From positions 628,938 through 692,937 of the forward strand of contig JAJEKV010000020.1 in assembly GCA_021234155.1 (NCBI GenBank): 64,000 nucleotides of DNA. Direction: 5' to 3'. The DNA comes from Isoetes taiwanensis. Taxonomy: Eukaryota; Streptophyta; Lycopodiopsida; Isoetales; Isoetaceae. Positions 22,487 to 33,550 of this stretch are shown piece after piece (positions within the stretch are counted from its first letter, which is position 1; each line of letters opens with the position of its first letter). Below the pieces are notes generated by a model. The model searched no databases. It was not told the origin of the DNA and was given only the letters and a program-made list of their open reading frames with translations. A program made the translations under genes and the position numbers.

Positions 22487-22786
22487 TTTATAACATGTTG
22501 GCACTTATGAATGGTGTGTGCATAATAAAGTTGATTAAATGACATGGTAGACAAACATATGGTAAGCATTGCAAACTTAGCTTGTCAATAAGTTCATTAG
22601 GGTATCACAAAACAGATGAAGCATGAAATATGTTGGCAATGTAATGACCAGCTTCAGTTTTGTTGAATACTCGGAGATCCATGGTTAAAGGCTTTTTTGT
22701 TTCTTTTCTTTTCAATCTTTGAATCAGATATACTTTCTTATGTACGCTTTTAATTCACTTCTAGACTTTGCAGACTCCAATCAACA
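22487..22786. other. 3' UTR/flank of PARP16-like gene
   Basis: This AT-rich stretch contains the polyadenylation-signal-like word AATAAA at 22525 and a TGTG-rich stretch. The LINE fragment starts right after it. Confidence 0.45.
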
Positions 22787-25423
22787 ATGGCCACTTCTGA
22801 ACCCCCTACCCAAAACCCCACCAGGAGGCAGACACCCCTCAAGCCACAGCCCACACCCAGGCCCAGGCCCAGGCCCAGACTACTGCCCACGCATGCCCCC
22901 AAGCTATCGAGACCAGACGGCAAGAACAAGGGAGAGGCCACTTCCATGAGGAGAGAGGCACGAGCAAAGGCCCAATCAACAAGATCTACCCGAGAGAAAG
23001 CTAATTGTTGTTCAGACCCGATGGCAGACCAGGCACAGACAACGGCCTTGAAAAACCTGGAGGCAGGAATCGCAGGCAACAGGACCCGAATTGCAGACCT
23101 GGCAGAAGAGATCCAATCCTCGACGCCCCATGTTCTTAGAAGACAACTGGCAGCAGAGAGACAGCGGATTGCAGAGATAGAGACTTGGGCACAGCAACTG
23201 AAAGACGGCATTCATTTGGCACACTTCGAAAGACAACAGTAGAAGCAAGATCTTGTTGACTTGCGGGCTCTTGTGGACTCCCTCTCCACCATCATAGAGA
23301 CCATGGCACAAGATAGGCAACGTGCCGATCAGGAGACAAGGGCAACCATCTCCCGCCCAATCGGTCGCAGAGGTCGCCACCCGGATGCGAGGCGCAAGAC
23401 CGCTTTGAAGCGAAGTCAAGTTGAGAGCGCCGTCGAGGAAGGCCAACGCACGAAACCAGGAGTTGCAGGATCTTAGGGGAACCGTCGTCCAGCAAGGGCC
23501 TTCATGCAGAAGCCCATGAACAATTACAGCGATGCACACATGAATTGGCAAGGCAGCAGCAATTCCAGCAGGAGCTGAGCTCCCGACTACAGAGAGCAAA
23601 GGCCACCGCACGGGATATGACAGATCCACCTGTGCCACCACCACCCCACCATAGGTCACAACACACGCCCCGCACATCGCAAACAGTGAATGTCGCAACA
23701 GCCACCACGAGCCCAACAATCTCAGAGCTCCAGGAGCGGAGACGCAGGAGCCACAATGTGGTGGTATGCGACTTGAAAGAGGAGGCAGGAGAGCACCTCA
23801 TCAACCGACTCTAGACACATATCCTGGCCCGGATGACATTCCACATGCCCGTACACATTGCTAGGGCGACACGCCATGGAGCCCATCACCCTGAACGTCC
23901 ACGGGTAGTCATCTTTACGCCGGGGCGCGCAAGAGCGGCCAGCCATCCCGCCAAGGCGGTTGAAGGGGACCGGATCCGACCGCACACAACAGGGAGGACC
24001 GCAGGCATGAGTTGGAGAAAGTCAAGAATGTCCACAAACAGGGAGGCGCAGCAGGGCTGGTCCGGGGAAGAACATAGACTACCCGACTTGCCAAGATACC
24101 ATCGCTACTCTATCTTCAATGAATGCACAGGAAAGCGGGGACACGGAGGTGTCGCCTGCTACTACCGGACAACTCTGGCACAACCAGTTTTCCTGTGTAA
24201 GATAGACAAACATAACAGGTATTCGTGGGTCTGCGGCAATTGCGGTGGTAGCCCTCTCGCTATGGCGGCTTTGCTACTTCCCACATGCCGAAAGCAACTT
24301 CTATCACAACCATCCCGTGTGGATAGGTTGCAGCCCTATGTCGATCTATACGATGACATACAACAAAGACAAGCGGTGAGGGTAGGGACCTACCGCTGGA
24401 GACTTCAATGCCCAAGACCGCACGTAACGACCAATGAGATTTGACCCTCCGACGATGATGTATTGCGGTGAGCCCTTCGAAGGAGCTTGGCCACCGCATC
24501 ACCGGCATTCGGTCTCTCGCTATAGGGAGGCATTTGTTGTCAGCTGCGGTATCTTTGACCTAGTGATTTGCAATGGGTCAAGGCATGGTGGTCGCCCCCT
24601 CTAGCCGACACTTACACGCCAGGAGAACCGGGGAGGTGGGGTCCAAATGTGGTAGAGTATGTTTTGGTGGCCGAATAGGACATGCACCTCGTCAAATATT
24701 TTCAAGTGGGAACAGCTGGTAGGGATGAGGAGGTGGACTTAGACCATCTACCGCTCTACTTGCACCTGGCTTGCAGGTTGCCCCGGACGCCTATCCAACA
24801 CCTCTCACATGCCCGGCTTAGATCGGATTATGAGCTGGCCTCCTACCTCCCGGATGCTTACGGAGGATCTCTGCAAGCATCTCACAATGCTCAACGGCTG
24901 AGCGGCTGCCCGCTCATTGGCGTCATTGAAGGCCCTGCTGCTGCAGAGAGGTGTTTTGGGAGAGGTGGCCCCCGACAAACCTCAAAAGCTACGGCCTTTC
25001 CGCGTAACCAGTGGTTCGATGCCAAGTGTAAAGAACGCAAACGCTGGCTCCGCCAAGTCGCAGACCCTGCGCTATGCTCAACTGTAGTCAAGCTCAAGGC
25101 TAGAAAGGCCAGGTACATTGCGGCCCATCAACAGGAAATGTTATTTCTCCTGGAACATCATCCCGTGGACCTTTCCGAGGAGAGTGCTCAGGAGACCAGT
25201 ACCGCCCATGGTGACACCTGAAAATGAATTTCAATTTATCTTAAAGAAGCATAGCAAGGGTCCCGCTAAAGACCCTAACACGGCAAAAAAGGGTCAAGAA
25301 TCTACAGTTAAAAATTGCCTGCCTGCAACACCATTTAAAGAGATCAACATTGCAGACGTGTTAAATCATGTATGGTTACATATCTTGCAGCCTTTGTTTC
25401 TATGTTCTGCGACATCTACTTGA
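22787..25423 (+). mobile_element. LINE fragment: ORF1-like coiled coil/RRM region plus EEP endonuclease, no reverse transcriptase
   Basis: ATG 22787 opens a Pro/Gln-rich then coiled-coil protein (to 23239). Frame changes lead on to a region with SHNVVVCDLKEEAGEHL and HIARATRHGA, which resembles the RRM-like core of L1-type ORF1 proteins. From about 24090 comes an endonuclease/exonuclease/phosphatase region: TGKRGHGGVACYYR, then GDFNA (24398-24412), DLVICNGS, and DLDHLPLYLHLA as the closing Asp-His motif. A basic stretch, WFDAKCKERKRWLRQV, follows. The frame ends at 25423 without RT or zf-RVT motifs. LINEs normally lose the 5' end, so loss of the 3' half means a later deletion or a chimera. 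At least six frame changes are present, several at CAG/CTG or CG words that differ in unit 2. Confidence 0.7.
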
Positions 25424-28085
25424 CATCCCAAATGAGCATTTTATCAATGCATTTTCTTGCTTTTACCAACTTGCCAGCCCAATCAGTTTAGACATTATTG
25501 TCTCTCCAAGTAGCACCATAGAATTTATGACTAGAGAAGGAAGCTTGGTTTAACCTGCAAGTTAACTACCTGAGTAGGATATCCTGCAGGCATACATTCG
25601 TGCATAGCAAAAGTTTATGACTGATCGAGAAGGAAGCATGTGAAAACATGTATTTCAACATAAATCATTTGCACATGGAAGACATCGTTGCAAGATAAGC
25701 AAGGTACCATTGAATGCTTAAAGATTTACCTTGACCTCTCTTCACGGATCTAAAGCAAAAAATACAGGAGACCATTAAGGCAGCAAGAACAAATCTTCTG
25801 CTCTCTATCAAACTTACGTAAATAAAACCGTATATAACATGCTACCAGTTCTTTTATCAAAAACTCTGTTCTATTGCAAAGTTTAGCCCTAGCATAATTT
25901 CCTTAAAAATTAGCTCTATAGCTTGCCTCTATTTCCATCGTCATCTACTCTAATCAATTCTGGAAAGAAAAATGCAGCATTAAAACATGGTCCTGAGTGC
26001 AAAATAAAGAAGAAAATGAGACATAACTACCTACGTAAGACAAAAGGAAAAGAAGGGAAGCTAGGTCCATTCCATCACATTAACCAGGGCAAAAACTGGC
26101 AATAACCGTCAAGGAAAACAATTCAGAGCATGGTCATTCTTGCTTTAGCATAGCATTCTTCTCGTGCATCTCTATGTATTCAAGAAATGCCACTTCATTG
26201 AATTTCCAGTAGTGCATAAACAATCCAGTTGCACTCAGCCTCTTCGGCAGAGAAGGCACCAAGCAACGTCATTGCTTGGATCTATTCTACAAATCTTAAG
26301 AGCCAAAAAGGAAAAAATAACCCCAGTAGAAGGTATAGCCGAATCAAACCCTAGTAGAAGGTATAGCCGAATCAATGATTCTGCTCAGACCCAAGAACCC
26401 CATTCTGGCATTCAAGGACTGGAAAGGGAAGACGCGCGGATTTGCGGGAAGAGAGCCAGAACCATTGCATCAAACAAAACTGCCAAAATCAGCCGATGAA
26501 AATAAAATTCAAGGCTAAAAGTGCGCGCAAACCGTGTAATGAAGAGACGAAAATAGCTTAAAGAAATCGAATGGGCAGGATTGCGCACAGACTATCCATT
26601 AGTATTACAAGAAATTTATCGCGGCGGCCAAGGCTGCCGCGAACATTTCTTTAGTTCTAACCCTGTGAAGTTGGACTTAGCATAAGTTTTGGGCCTTGTT
26701 TAGTAAGAAATGTGTAAGAATTCGAGTTGTACAAATGTCAATTTTGAACGGATTGAATGTAGACGGTACGAACTGGTGTCATTGCCTTGAGTTCTTGTGC
26801 TCCTAAGGTAGATGGATGTTATAAGTGATCTCAATGCATAACAAGAAGCATCAATTCAACAGACCTATGCAAACATTCTAAAGGGAAAGACTATTTATAC
26901 ATTTACATTACAATAATTGTTTTGTGGTGTTTATCTTGATGTCAGATTAAAACTAGAGTATTATTGAACTTAAGTATGCACTAGTAGATTGCATGGTTAG
27001 GAACTTGAAAGAAAGAGGCCGTTTCTTTGATTGTCAAGAATGAAAGCACTATTGCATTGGCTTTGGCCCTTCATTTTTATACGGGCCATCGACGTTAAGG
27101 GCAATATCACATACATAATGAAAGAAGTTTGTTGTGAATCTAAGAATTGCATTTTCTTTCCAATAATTATAATGTCTTGATATGGAACAATGGTATGAAA
27201 AAGGTGAGCACCTCTTAACGAAGGGGGTCGCCTAAACGTGACAGAACCATGGTTCTGAGGCAGTGGAGGCAGATTCTGCCATAGCCGGAGTTTCAGAGTT
27301 TTAGTTTTCTTTTCGTCTCTGTGTTTCAAATGCTGTAGATTTGAAAATGCCGGATGAAATCGCAGAGAAGAGATCCATTTGATGGATATGGCACAGATCG
27401 ACACAATTTGTTTGAATTCTGAACCCGTCATGGCCAGCAGAAAACTGGTGCAAGATGCTTTATTCTAGCAACATATACATCCGAAATCTAAAATGATTCG
27501 AAACCCTACGACGGATCTCTGTGATCCAGCGGATTAGCCTGAAGTCTACAACGGATCTCTGTGATCCAGCGGATTAGCCTGAAGAAGAATGGATCAGTTG
27601 GAAGGAGGAAGGGCGGAAGGACTCCCCAGAAATTGTAGGATCAGGACTCAGGAGACGCTGCCGAAATTGCCCGAGCGCATAAACGTGTCAACACTAAAAT
27701 TATACGATTTGTTTTTTCTTGATTTTTTTCCCCGGACAAACCCGAGGACGTGGCGGCAAAATAGAAAGAGAATAAAAAGTAGATTCTCAAAGAATCTTGC
27801 CTATAGCAATTATATAGTTTAGATATATAGATCATTTGTTTACAAGGTTGCCACCATTGTTTTCTTATTTATGCTAGAATTGGACGGCTCTTCCAACGCT
27901 TCTGGAAAAAGCATGATCCAAGTTGTCCTATTGAGATTTGGGCACCATAGAGACATAAACTAATTTCCTAGCATTGAAGAAAAATCCTCTGCCTCTCTTG
28001 TAGAAAAATGCAAAATCTAAAGCCTGTTGCTCAGAAAGATCCTACAATTGTACCTAAAGCTCCAAAGGCAATTTTCTTTTTTTTT
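25424..28085. other. Long gene-free stretch of unit 1
   Basis: No supported gene was found. It holds two short tandem repeats: AGTAGAAGGTATAGCCGAAT twice at 26324-26375, and a 39-base unit at 27506-27544 and 27546-27584 (ACGGATCTCTGTGATCCAGC). It also holds a GC-rich hairpin at 26609-26651. The stretch is almost unchanged in unit 2 (47801-50530). Confidence 0.5.
26609..26651. repeat. GC-rich hairpin, arms about 20 bp
   Basis: AAGAAATTTATCGCGGCGGC on the left pairs with GCTGCCGCGAACATTTCTT on the right around an AAG loop. The CTAA word lies 17 bases to the right of the GC stem. A GC-rich stem shortly before CTRR is the shape of a Helitron 3' end, but the next base is C rather than the usual T. 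The unit 2 counterpart is at 48993-49033. Confidence 0.5.
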
Positions 28086-28304
28086 TTAAATTTCGCAAAT
28101 AATCTCACCATCAGAACGTAGTCTTCTATAGAAGGGATATGAGATGCAACACATTATCTTCGACCTAAAAAACCTCCAAACCAGCCTCGAATCCTTCTCA
28201 GAAAGCAAAGGTCCTCGATAATTTCTAGCAGGGCAACGCTTTTCTAATTTTCCTAACCACATATTATAATTTTCAAGATCCAGCAGACTGATATGTGAAG
28301 CCAA
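28086..28304 (-). pseudogene. Unrecognised 72-codon ORF fragment
   Basis: The frame encodes NYNMWLGKLEKRCPARNYRG and RSKIMCCISYPFYRRLRS. It is kept in unit 2 at 50532-50753 with one frame change at its start. Composition (Trp, Cys, Arg rich) recalls LINE C-terminal regions but no motif is decisive. There is no upstream continuation in frame. Confidence 0.25.
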
Positions 28305-28952
28305 GTGGATAGGCTATAAATCCAGCAAATGTTATAGGGGATTAGGCAAACCTACTAAATATAAAAAAATGGGGGGGGGCATCTTGGGGCTTTTTTTTTT
28401 TTGGGGGGGGGGTCACTATTGGTTGCCAGTACATATACATATGACAAGCAATAGAAGGTCGCCTCAGTCCGGTCTGCTCCTCCTGGAAGTATACAGGTTG
28501 GTTTTAGTGTTAATAATGAAAGGGTGTAGTGTTTGTGTGTGTTTGTGTTTACATTTATGTCCAAAACTTTGGAGCCCAAAAGGGTATGTAAAGAAGGAAG
28601 ACTACATAGTACAATGATGATGTATAATCAAAACATTTGTTTAAAACTCTAGATAGAAAAGTCAACTCTTTTAATTTGGGATTTTCCAGTTTGGAAGAAA
28701 ACTTTTTGGAATTCTTTTTAAGTTATTTGGCTAAGGTTTTGATGAGTTGGGTGCCCGGAAAAATTTTCGGTTTTCCAAAAATTAGACTTTTTTTTTTGTT
28801 TGATTTTTGGGCTCCTTATCTTTTCCGTACTCCTATGTGGGCTCGATTGCAGCTGGCGAGGAGGGCGCATGCAGCGATTGCCTTGGACTGAAGTTTTCTT
28901 CTGGCGGTCTCTTTAACATCGACTTTGTTATCCTTGGTTTGCCCGCTGGTCT
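28305..28952. other. Low-complexity spacer with G and T runs
   Basis: G10, T12 and G10 runs lie between 28369 and 28412. They are much shorter in unit 2 (50,820-50,852), as expected for unstable homopolymers. No gene is seen. Confidence 0.5.
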
Positions 28953-29340
28953 GTGCAACCGGAACACTGCATGGTGCTTGTTGGTTATGATCCTGAGCTT
29001 TTGCAACAATATCTTGAAGGTCGTTTTTCTCAGAAGACGTGGAATACCTTAACCCAAGTTAAAACTGGTCATTATCATGCATATATAAATCCTTCAAGTA
29101 AGTCTATTATTTCTAATATGAATTGTGCTTTACTTCTGCCATGTATATACCGTGTTCTCCAAATGCTAAAATCCATATTGCTTCGACATAGTAAGAACCT
29201 TGGTTTCATTTGCAAAATTGGCATGGGGTGCCCGTGTTATGCATGCCTGCTCCTATTGACCCACATAGAGCAATCGAAGCAAGAATGCATAACATAGGCA
29301 CCTCGTGTAAATTTTTTGATGGGGCTAAGGTGCAGTGTGT
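28953..29340 (+). pseudogene. Unrecognised ORF remnant
   Basis: One frame gives LVGYDPELLQQYLEGRFSQK and TGHYHAYINPSSKSIISNMN. After a shift near 29150 another gives RAIEARMHNIGTSCKFFDGA before a stop. The residue mix looks like real coding sequence, and the stretch is present in unit 2 (51418-51790) with different indels. I do not recognise the family. It is probably part of an old transposon. Confidence 0.3.
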
Positions 29341-29586
29341 TGATAATCACTAGATATAAATCATTACAGATCTTTCTCTCCTTTGATTAAATTTTATACC
29401 AACTGGGCATTTCAGTCCATCTTTGCAAAGGACAAAGTGAATATTGTGGATTGTTCGAGCCAAATGGTGCCATGGCCCCATTCGGCCAGCACAGTACACG
29501 GTAATCTTACATGAAAAAATGGCGTCATGGTGCCATTTGGTCTAGGCTTGATCGAGAAGTATACATTTACACCAAAATGTATAGTT

Positions 29587-29718
29587 GGACCAAATGGCGC
29601 CATTTGTTCCAAATTTACACCAAGGTGGTGCCCAATTGAACCAAATGGCAACATTTGGTTCAACAGAACACCACCTTGGTGTAAATTTGGAACAAGGTGC
29701 CATGGCGCCATTTGGTCC
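29587..29718. repeat. 132-bp inverted repeat built on a TGGCGCCATTTGGTCC motif
   Basis: The left arm (from 29587) and right arm (to 29718) are reverse complements with few mismatches and almost no loop. They share GGACCAAATGGCGCCAT, TTGTTCCAAATTTACACCAA and GGTGGTG. Further copies of TGGTGCCATTTGGTC and GACGCCATGGCG flank it (29465-29755). A transcript would form a long hairpin. It could be a MITE-like foldback. In unit 2 the right half survives at 52,050-52,180 but the left arm is damaged. Confidence 0.75.
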
Positions 29719-30124
29719 AAATGTATACCAATTCGACCAAATGACGCCATGGCGCTATTTCGATCTATATATTGCCCAGAATTTTTTTTTTTTTTTGTAC
29801 TAAATGGCGTCTTTTTTCTTGTTTTTTGCATGTTTTTCTTCTAACTCATATGTTCTAAAAATTGTCATCTTACTTGAAACAGCGTCAATTTTCCCATGTA
29901 CAAGCTATTCGTCGGAAGGATAGTTGTTGCCCGGGGCCATATTTTGAATAGAACCACTCTTCATGGCAAGGACATAGATGCGCGACGTTCGGCCAAAGCG
30001 ATACGCCCCCCGGCGATATTGTATTTGCCGACGCCACGCCGCATTACACGCCACCCCGACATGTGCGTAGCGTGCAGCCAAGTGGGTAGCCCCTAGGGGC
30101 AACTTGCTAAGAATGTGCATTAGT

Positions 30125-30320
30125 ATTAATGTGCACATTTTCCAATGTACACATTAATGTGGGCACACATTTCCATGTGGCCACTTGATGCCAAGTGGGC
30201 CATACCCATAGGTGCAATTAATGTGCACATTTTCCAATGTACACATTCATTAATGTGCACACATTTCCATGTGAGCACATTTGGGTGCACACATTTCCAT
30301 GTGGGCACATTTGGCCACCT
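30125..30320 (+). promoter_or_regulatory. U3 palindrome/direct-repeat block of LTR1
   Basis: ATTAATGTGCACATT pairs with AATGTACACATTAAT around TTCC (30125-30158). The GTGCACATTTTCCAATGTAC core returns at 30210, and CACATTTCCATGTG(G/A)G(C)CACATTTG follows three more times. Dyads repeated just upstream of a TATA-like box suggest transcription-factor sites in U3. Short ORFs here on both strands are by-products of the repeats. All four LTRs carry the block (40648, 52548, 62995). Confidence 0.6.
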
Positions 30321-30402
30321 AGCCCTTAAAGGCAAGTGGGCCCTTTTCCCACTTATCCCACATGCCTAAAGGGGATAATTGGAAACCCTAGCCACCCCTT
30401 GT

Positions 30403-30414
30403 CTATTTAAGTAG
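30403..30414 (+). promoter_or_regulatory. TATA-like box of LTR1
   Basis: CTATTTAAGTAG lies about 90 bases downstream of the U3 repeats and about 30 bases before TCTAGGGTTTTAGAG, the likely start of R. It is conserved in LTR2 (40920), LTR3 (52817) and LTR4 (63274). Use as promoter is inferred from spacing and conservation. Confidence 0.5.
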
Positions 30415-31436
30415 GAGAACCCTAACTTGCCCATTTTTTCGTTTCTAGGGTTTTAGAGCTCTGCTTTGGCGCCCTCAAGAGCCAAAACCGCCTCCCAGAC
30501 TCTTGCTGCAGAGAATTGCATCATTAGTTTTCCTTGATTCGAGCATTTCAAACAGGATGGTCGAGTTCGGTCGAGGAGGAGGAACTCAAGGATCAGGTAT
30601 TTAGGCAATTTAGTAGTCTAAACCCCATTTCAACCATCGAATCAAGAGGGTTTAGCCTCTTAAATTGCCCGTAGCAAGTGTTCTCTAGAACTCTAGATAG
30701 CGATTCTAACTAAAAGAACCTAACTCTATGATATAGATTAGATCTTGTTCTTTAGTTCTTCTGTGATGTATATGGATGATGTATCTCTATGAACTCCTTG
30801 TATTGGGAAGGGGGGTAGAGACCTAAAGCTTGGTAGTAGATGCTCCTAGATTAGCCTCTCTAGCACACTATAGATGCGGCCAGGCACAAGAGCCACACCG
30901 GTTGTGGGTGAAGGGGCCGACCGCTTATAAGGAGGTTCGTGTTCGACTCTTGAACGATCCCTATGGTGTGTTAGTGCTCTAGGAGATCATTGTGACTAGG
31001 TCTAATGGCTTGCCACCCGCGTGCGGTGGGCAAGGCATGGGCTCGACACTTTCGTGAGGTGGTGAATATGACCTTCCATTGAGTTCAAGTCGAATCACGG
31101 CAAGGCCCTCTAGTCACCTTGAGTCGGCATGTAGATCTCTCGAGGGAGAGATCCCTACCGCCCCATCGAATCGGGAGATGCAACCCGTGATATAGCCCCT
31201 TGGCTATGCATCCCGGGCTACCAGTCCCAACACTTTTCAACCTACTCCGCAAAGTGTGCACAGGGAGGGGCGGATGGAGTGGACAACCCTATGCCATGTT
31301 CTTATGCAAGCCAAATCCATTGCCATGAATTCCCGCCTCTGCGATGAACTCGAGACCCAAGCCCGTCACCATCCTTTGAGTCCGAGCCTTGGGTAGGATT
31401 CCCTATGTGATGTGCTGACCTTTTGTCTATGCAGAT

Positions 31437-31860
31437 ATGTGGAGGACCATCCTTCGTGATGGTCATATGATGTAGGATGGTCATATGATGTTGAGGTATG
31501 TGCTACTGACATGTATGTTTACCTATGTGATGTGCTGAGCTTTTGTCTATGCAGATATGTGGAGGACCATCCTTCGTGATGGTCATATGATGTTGAGGTA
31601 TGTGCTACCGACATGTATGTTTACGCCTTCCGCAGCTAGGTAGGCCCCGAGGGAGACGGTGCAATGACCCTTCCACTCTTCCCACCGGAACCCGGCCACG
31701 GTTGCAAAGGTCATGTGGAGGGCCCCGTATTAGCATGGAGCCGGGTATGGGGATGAACTCCTGCTTGTGTACCTGAGGGTGCCGGGGGACCATCCTTCGT
31801 GATGGTCATATGATGTTGAGGTATGTGCTACTGACATGTATGTTTACGCTTCCGCAGCTA
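31437..31860. repeat. Tandem repeat inside LTR1 (GACCATC...GATGGTC hairpin unit)
   Basis: The unit GGAGGACCATCCTTCGTGAT continues with GGTCATATGATGTTGAGGTA and TGTGCTAC(T/C)GACATGTATG. It occurs at 31440, 31560 and 31790, with a partial extra copy at 31470. Each unit contains the perfect 7-bp stem GACCATC/GATGGTC. LTR2 has a single unit (41928), so the copy number grew in the 5' LTR lineage or shrank in the 3' LTR. Confidence 0.7.
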
Positions 31861-32586
31861 GGTAGGCCCTGAGGGAGACGGGGTGCAATGACCCTTCCAC
31901 TCTTCCCACTGGAACCCGTCACGGTTGCAGTGTCATGTGGAGGGCCCTGCATTAGAGGAAAAATGAGATCACATTTTGTCCCATTAAGGGATGCTTAAAA
32001 TGCCATGTCAGCTTTTTAAACTGTCCAACAAGAGAAGAGCTCCAAAGATATCTCATTCCAAGATTATATGGCAACCAATTAATGCAAATTTTGCAACTAA
32101 CTTCTGTAGTATCATTTTTTCATTATAACTTTTGATCCAGAACTCCGATTCAAAAACTTTTTGTAGCAATGGGTTCGTCTTCACAAGATCTATCTAGTGA
32201 TAACCCATTCATACATCTTTTACGATATAAATATATAAGAAATAAGCAAAAAATCATATTTTTTTAAGGTTAACGCATATGACCATATTGAAATACATCA
32301 TAACCATATATCATTGAAAAGATCTTTTCATTCCGCATCTAATGCAACAAACGCCGCAACATTTTGACAAGTGGATCAAAAGTTATGGGGGAAAAACAAC
32401 AGCAATGAAGTTGTTGGTGCTGCATTAATTGCAGTTAATAGAGGGTAGCCATTCCATTGGAGGATTCTTATGGGGATGAAATGAGATCTCAAATTTCCTC
32501 TAATGTATTAGCATGGAGCTGGTATGGGGGACGAACTCCTGTTTGTGTACGGTGAGTGCATCGTATACGAGTAGGGGACGTCACAG

Positions 32587-32598
32587 TGGTATCAGAGC
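32587..32598 (+). other. Primer-binding site (initiator tRNA-Met class)
   Basis: TGGTATCAGAGC directly after the LTR end is the standard plant PBS complementary to the 3' end of initiator tRNA-Met. One base separates it from the terminal CA. It fixes the element's orientation as + and the LTR's right edge. Confidence 0.85.
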
Positions 32599-32599
32599 A

Positions 32600-33351
32600 A
32601 TGTTCTTGGAGACCAAGAGCAAAGCACTGACCATGCTCCCAGTAGTACTAACTTGTTAGTAATTCGAATTTCAGCCTAGGAATTAGCTAGATTAGCTTTC
32701 TAATCTATTTAAACCTCATCTTAAAAGAATTCCCACAGTAGCGGGAATTGAACCTCCCACCCACGTGGTTGAACCCCCCCAAAACCCCCGTGCCAACCAA
32801 TCGAGGGCTGCATCGCTTTGTGTTTGAATTATAATCCTTAATTAGATTTAAGCCGTAATAATGTTAGATAATATTAATGGCCAAGCCTTAGACTTAGAAC
32901 CAAGACCCTTAAGCTAGATAGAGTCATCATCCCGATAGACACCAAGCCTCCGATCGACATGACGCCAAGACCAAAACGTACCACTCGACTCCCTCGACAA
33001 GGCTTAAAATGCCCGAGGCCAAGGAGGTCAAGGAAACAAGAAGAGGAGAGGGCGAGAACGAGAGCGGAGGCCAGGGGGTCAAGAAGCAAAGCAGAGCAGG
33101 TCCGGGTCCAACATTTTGAAGACTCAACACCGCACAAAGACACACCAAGGAGTAACTCTAATGAAGAAAGATATGCACTTACCAATCATATCAAAGGAGA
33201 ACCTTATTAATTTCAGAAATGATAAAATTTGTTTAATACAACGGTTTTAGAGTAAATTATAACTCAGATAAAGTTACTTAATTAAGTTAAGTTATAGAAT
33301 TCTAGCTTTTGTTTTAGTCAAATTGGAGCTTTTGAGCAAAATTGAGACGAT
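32600..33351 (+). other. Retrotransposon 5' leader, first part
   Basis: AT-rich sequence around a short GC-richer segment (32880-33150) with random Arg-rich frames on both strands. There is no convincing gag start. A CCCCCC-rich word near 32775 differs in length in unit 2. Confidence 0.45.
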
Positions 33352-33418
33352 GTCTCACACGTCGCGCCAGGACAGATTTCTAGATTTTAGGAATCGGGCT
33401 GGGCGCAACGTGTGAGAC
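33352..33418 (+). repeat. Leader hairpin A (67 nt)
   Basis: GTCTCACACGTCGCGCCAG pairs with CTGGGCGCAACGTGTGAGAC. An inner GATTTC/GGAATC pairing extends the stem. It is about 750 bases after the PBS. Unit 2 counterpart at 55738-55799. Confidence 0.75.
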
Positions 33419-33550
33419 CATGCCCAAAAATGCCCAAAACAGCTCCAAATCGACCAAGTAAGGGGTCAATTCTGCCTAACTCGATGAGTTTAGTGGAATT
33501 ACAGCCTTAGATCACTTAAATTGAGTAAGCCTAGCCCAATTAGGACCCAT

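Larger units (their letters stand above)
29983..32585 (+). repeat. 5' LTR, unit 1 element (about 2.6 kb)
   Basis: It aligns with the sequence at 40500-42110 and with the LTRs of unit 2. The start is set where LTR2 begins with TGACGCTCC after the purine tract; here the first base has changed (CGACGTTC). The end is set at CACA just before the primer-binding site. It contains a palindrome-rich U3, a TATA-like CTATTTAAG at 30403, and tandem repeats near its 3' end. The last 800 bases repeat the words GTATTAGCATGGAG and GGTATGGGGA at 31731 and 32508, so an internal duplication or insertion is likely. Confidence 0.75.

Noticed and set aside
28369-28412. G10/T12/G10 run as a G-quadruplex or regulatory site
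   Set aside because: Run lengths differ strongly in unit 2, so unstable homopolymers or sequencing error are sufficient.
29412-29831. 139-codon - strand ORF with a repeated QMAPF/NLHQGG peptide pattern, and + strand ORFs over the same bases
   Set aside because: The peptide repeats are by-products of the nucleotide inverted repeat; the frames are not kept in unit 2.
30126-30369. ORFs on both strands reading like Cys/His repeats (CVHPNVLTWKCVH)
   Set aside because: They arise from the GTGCACATTTCCATGTG repeats in U3. Symmetric repeats give Cys/His patterns on both strands, so no zinc-finger protein is implied.
32874-33210. Overlapping ORFs of 73-103 codons on both strands after the PBS
   Set aside because: There is no gag motif, and the matching stretch of unit 2 has different frames and stops. 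GC-rich chance ORFs are likely.
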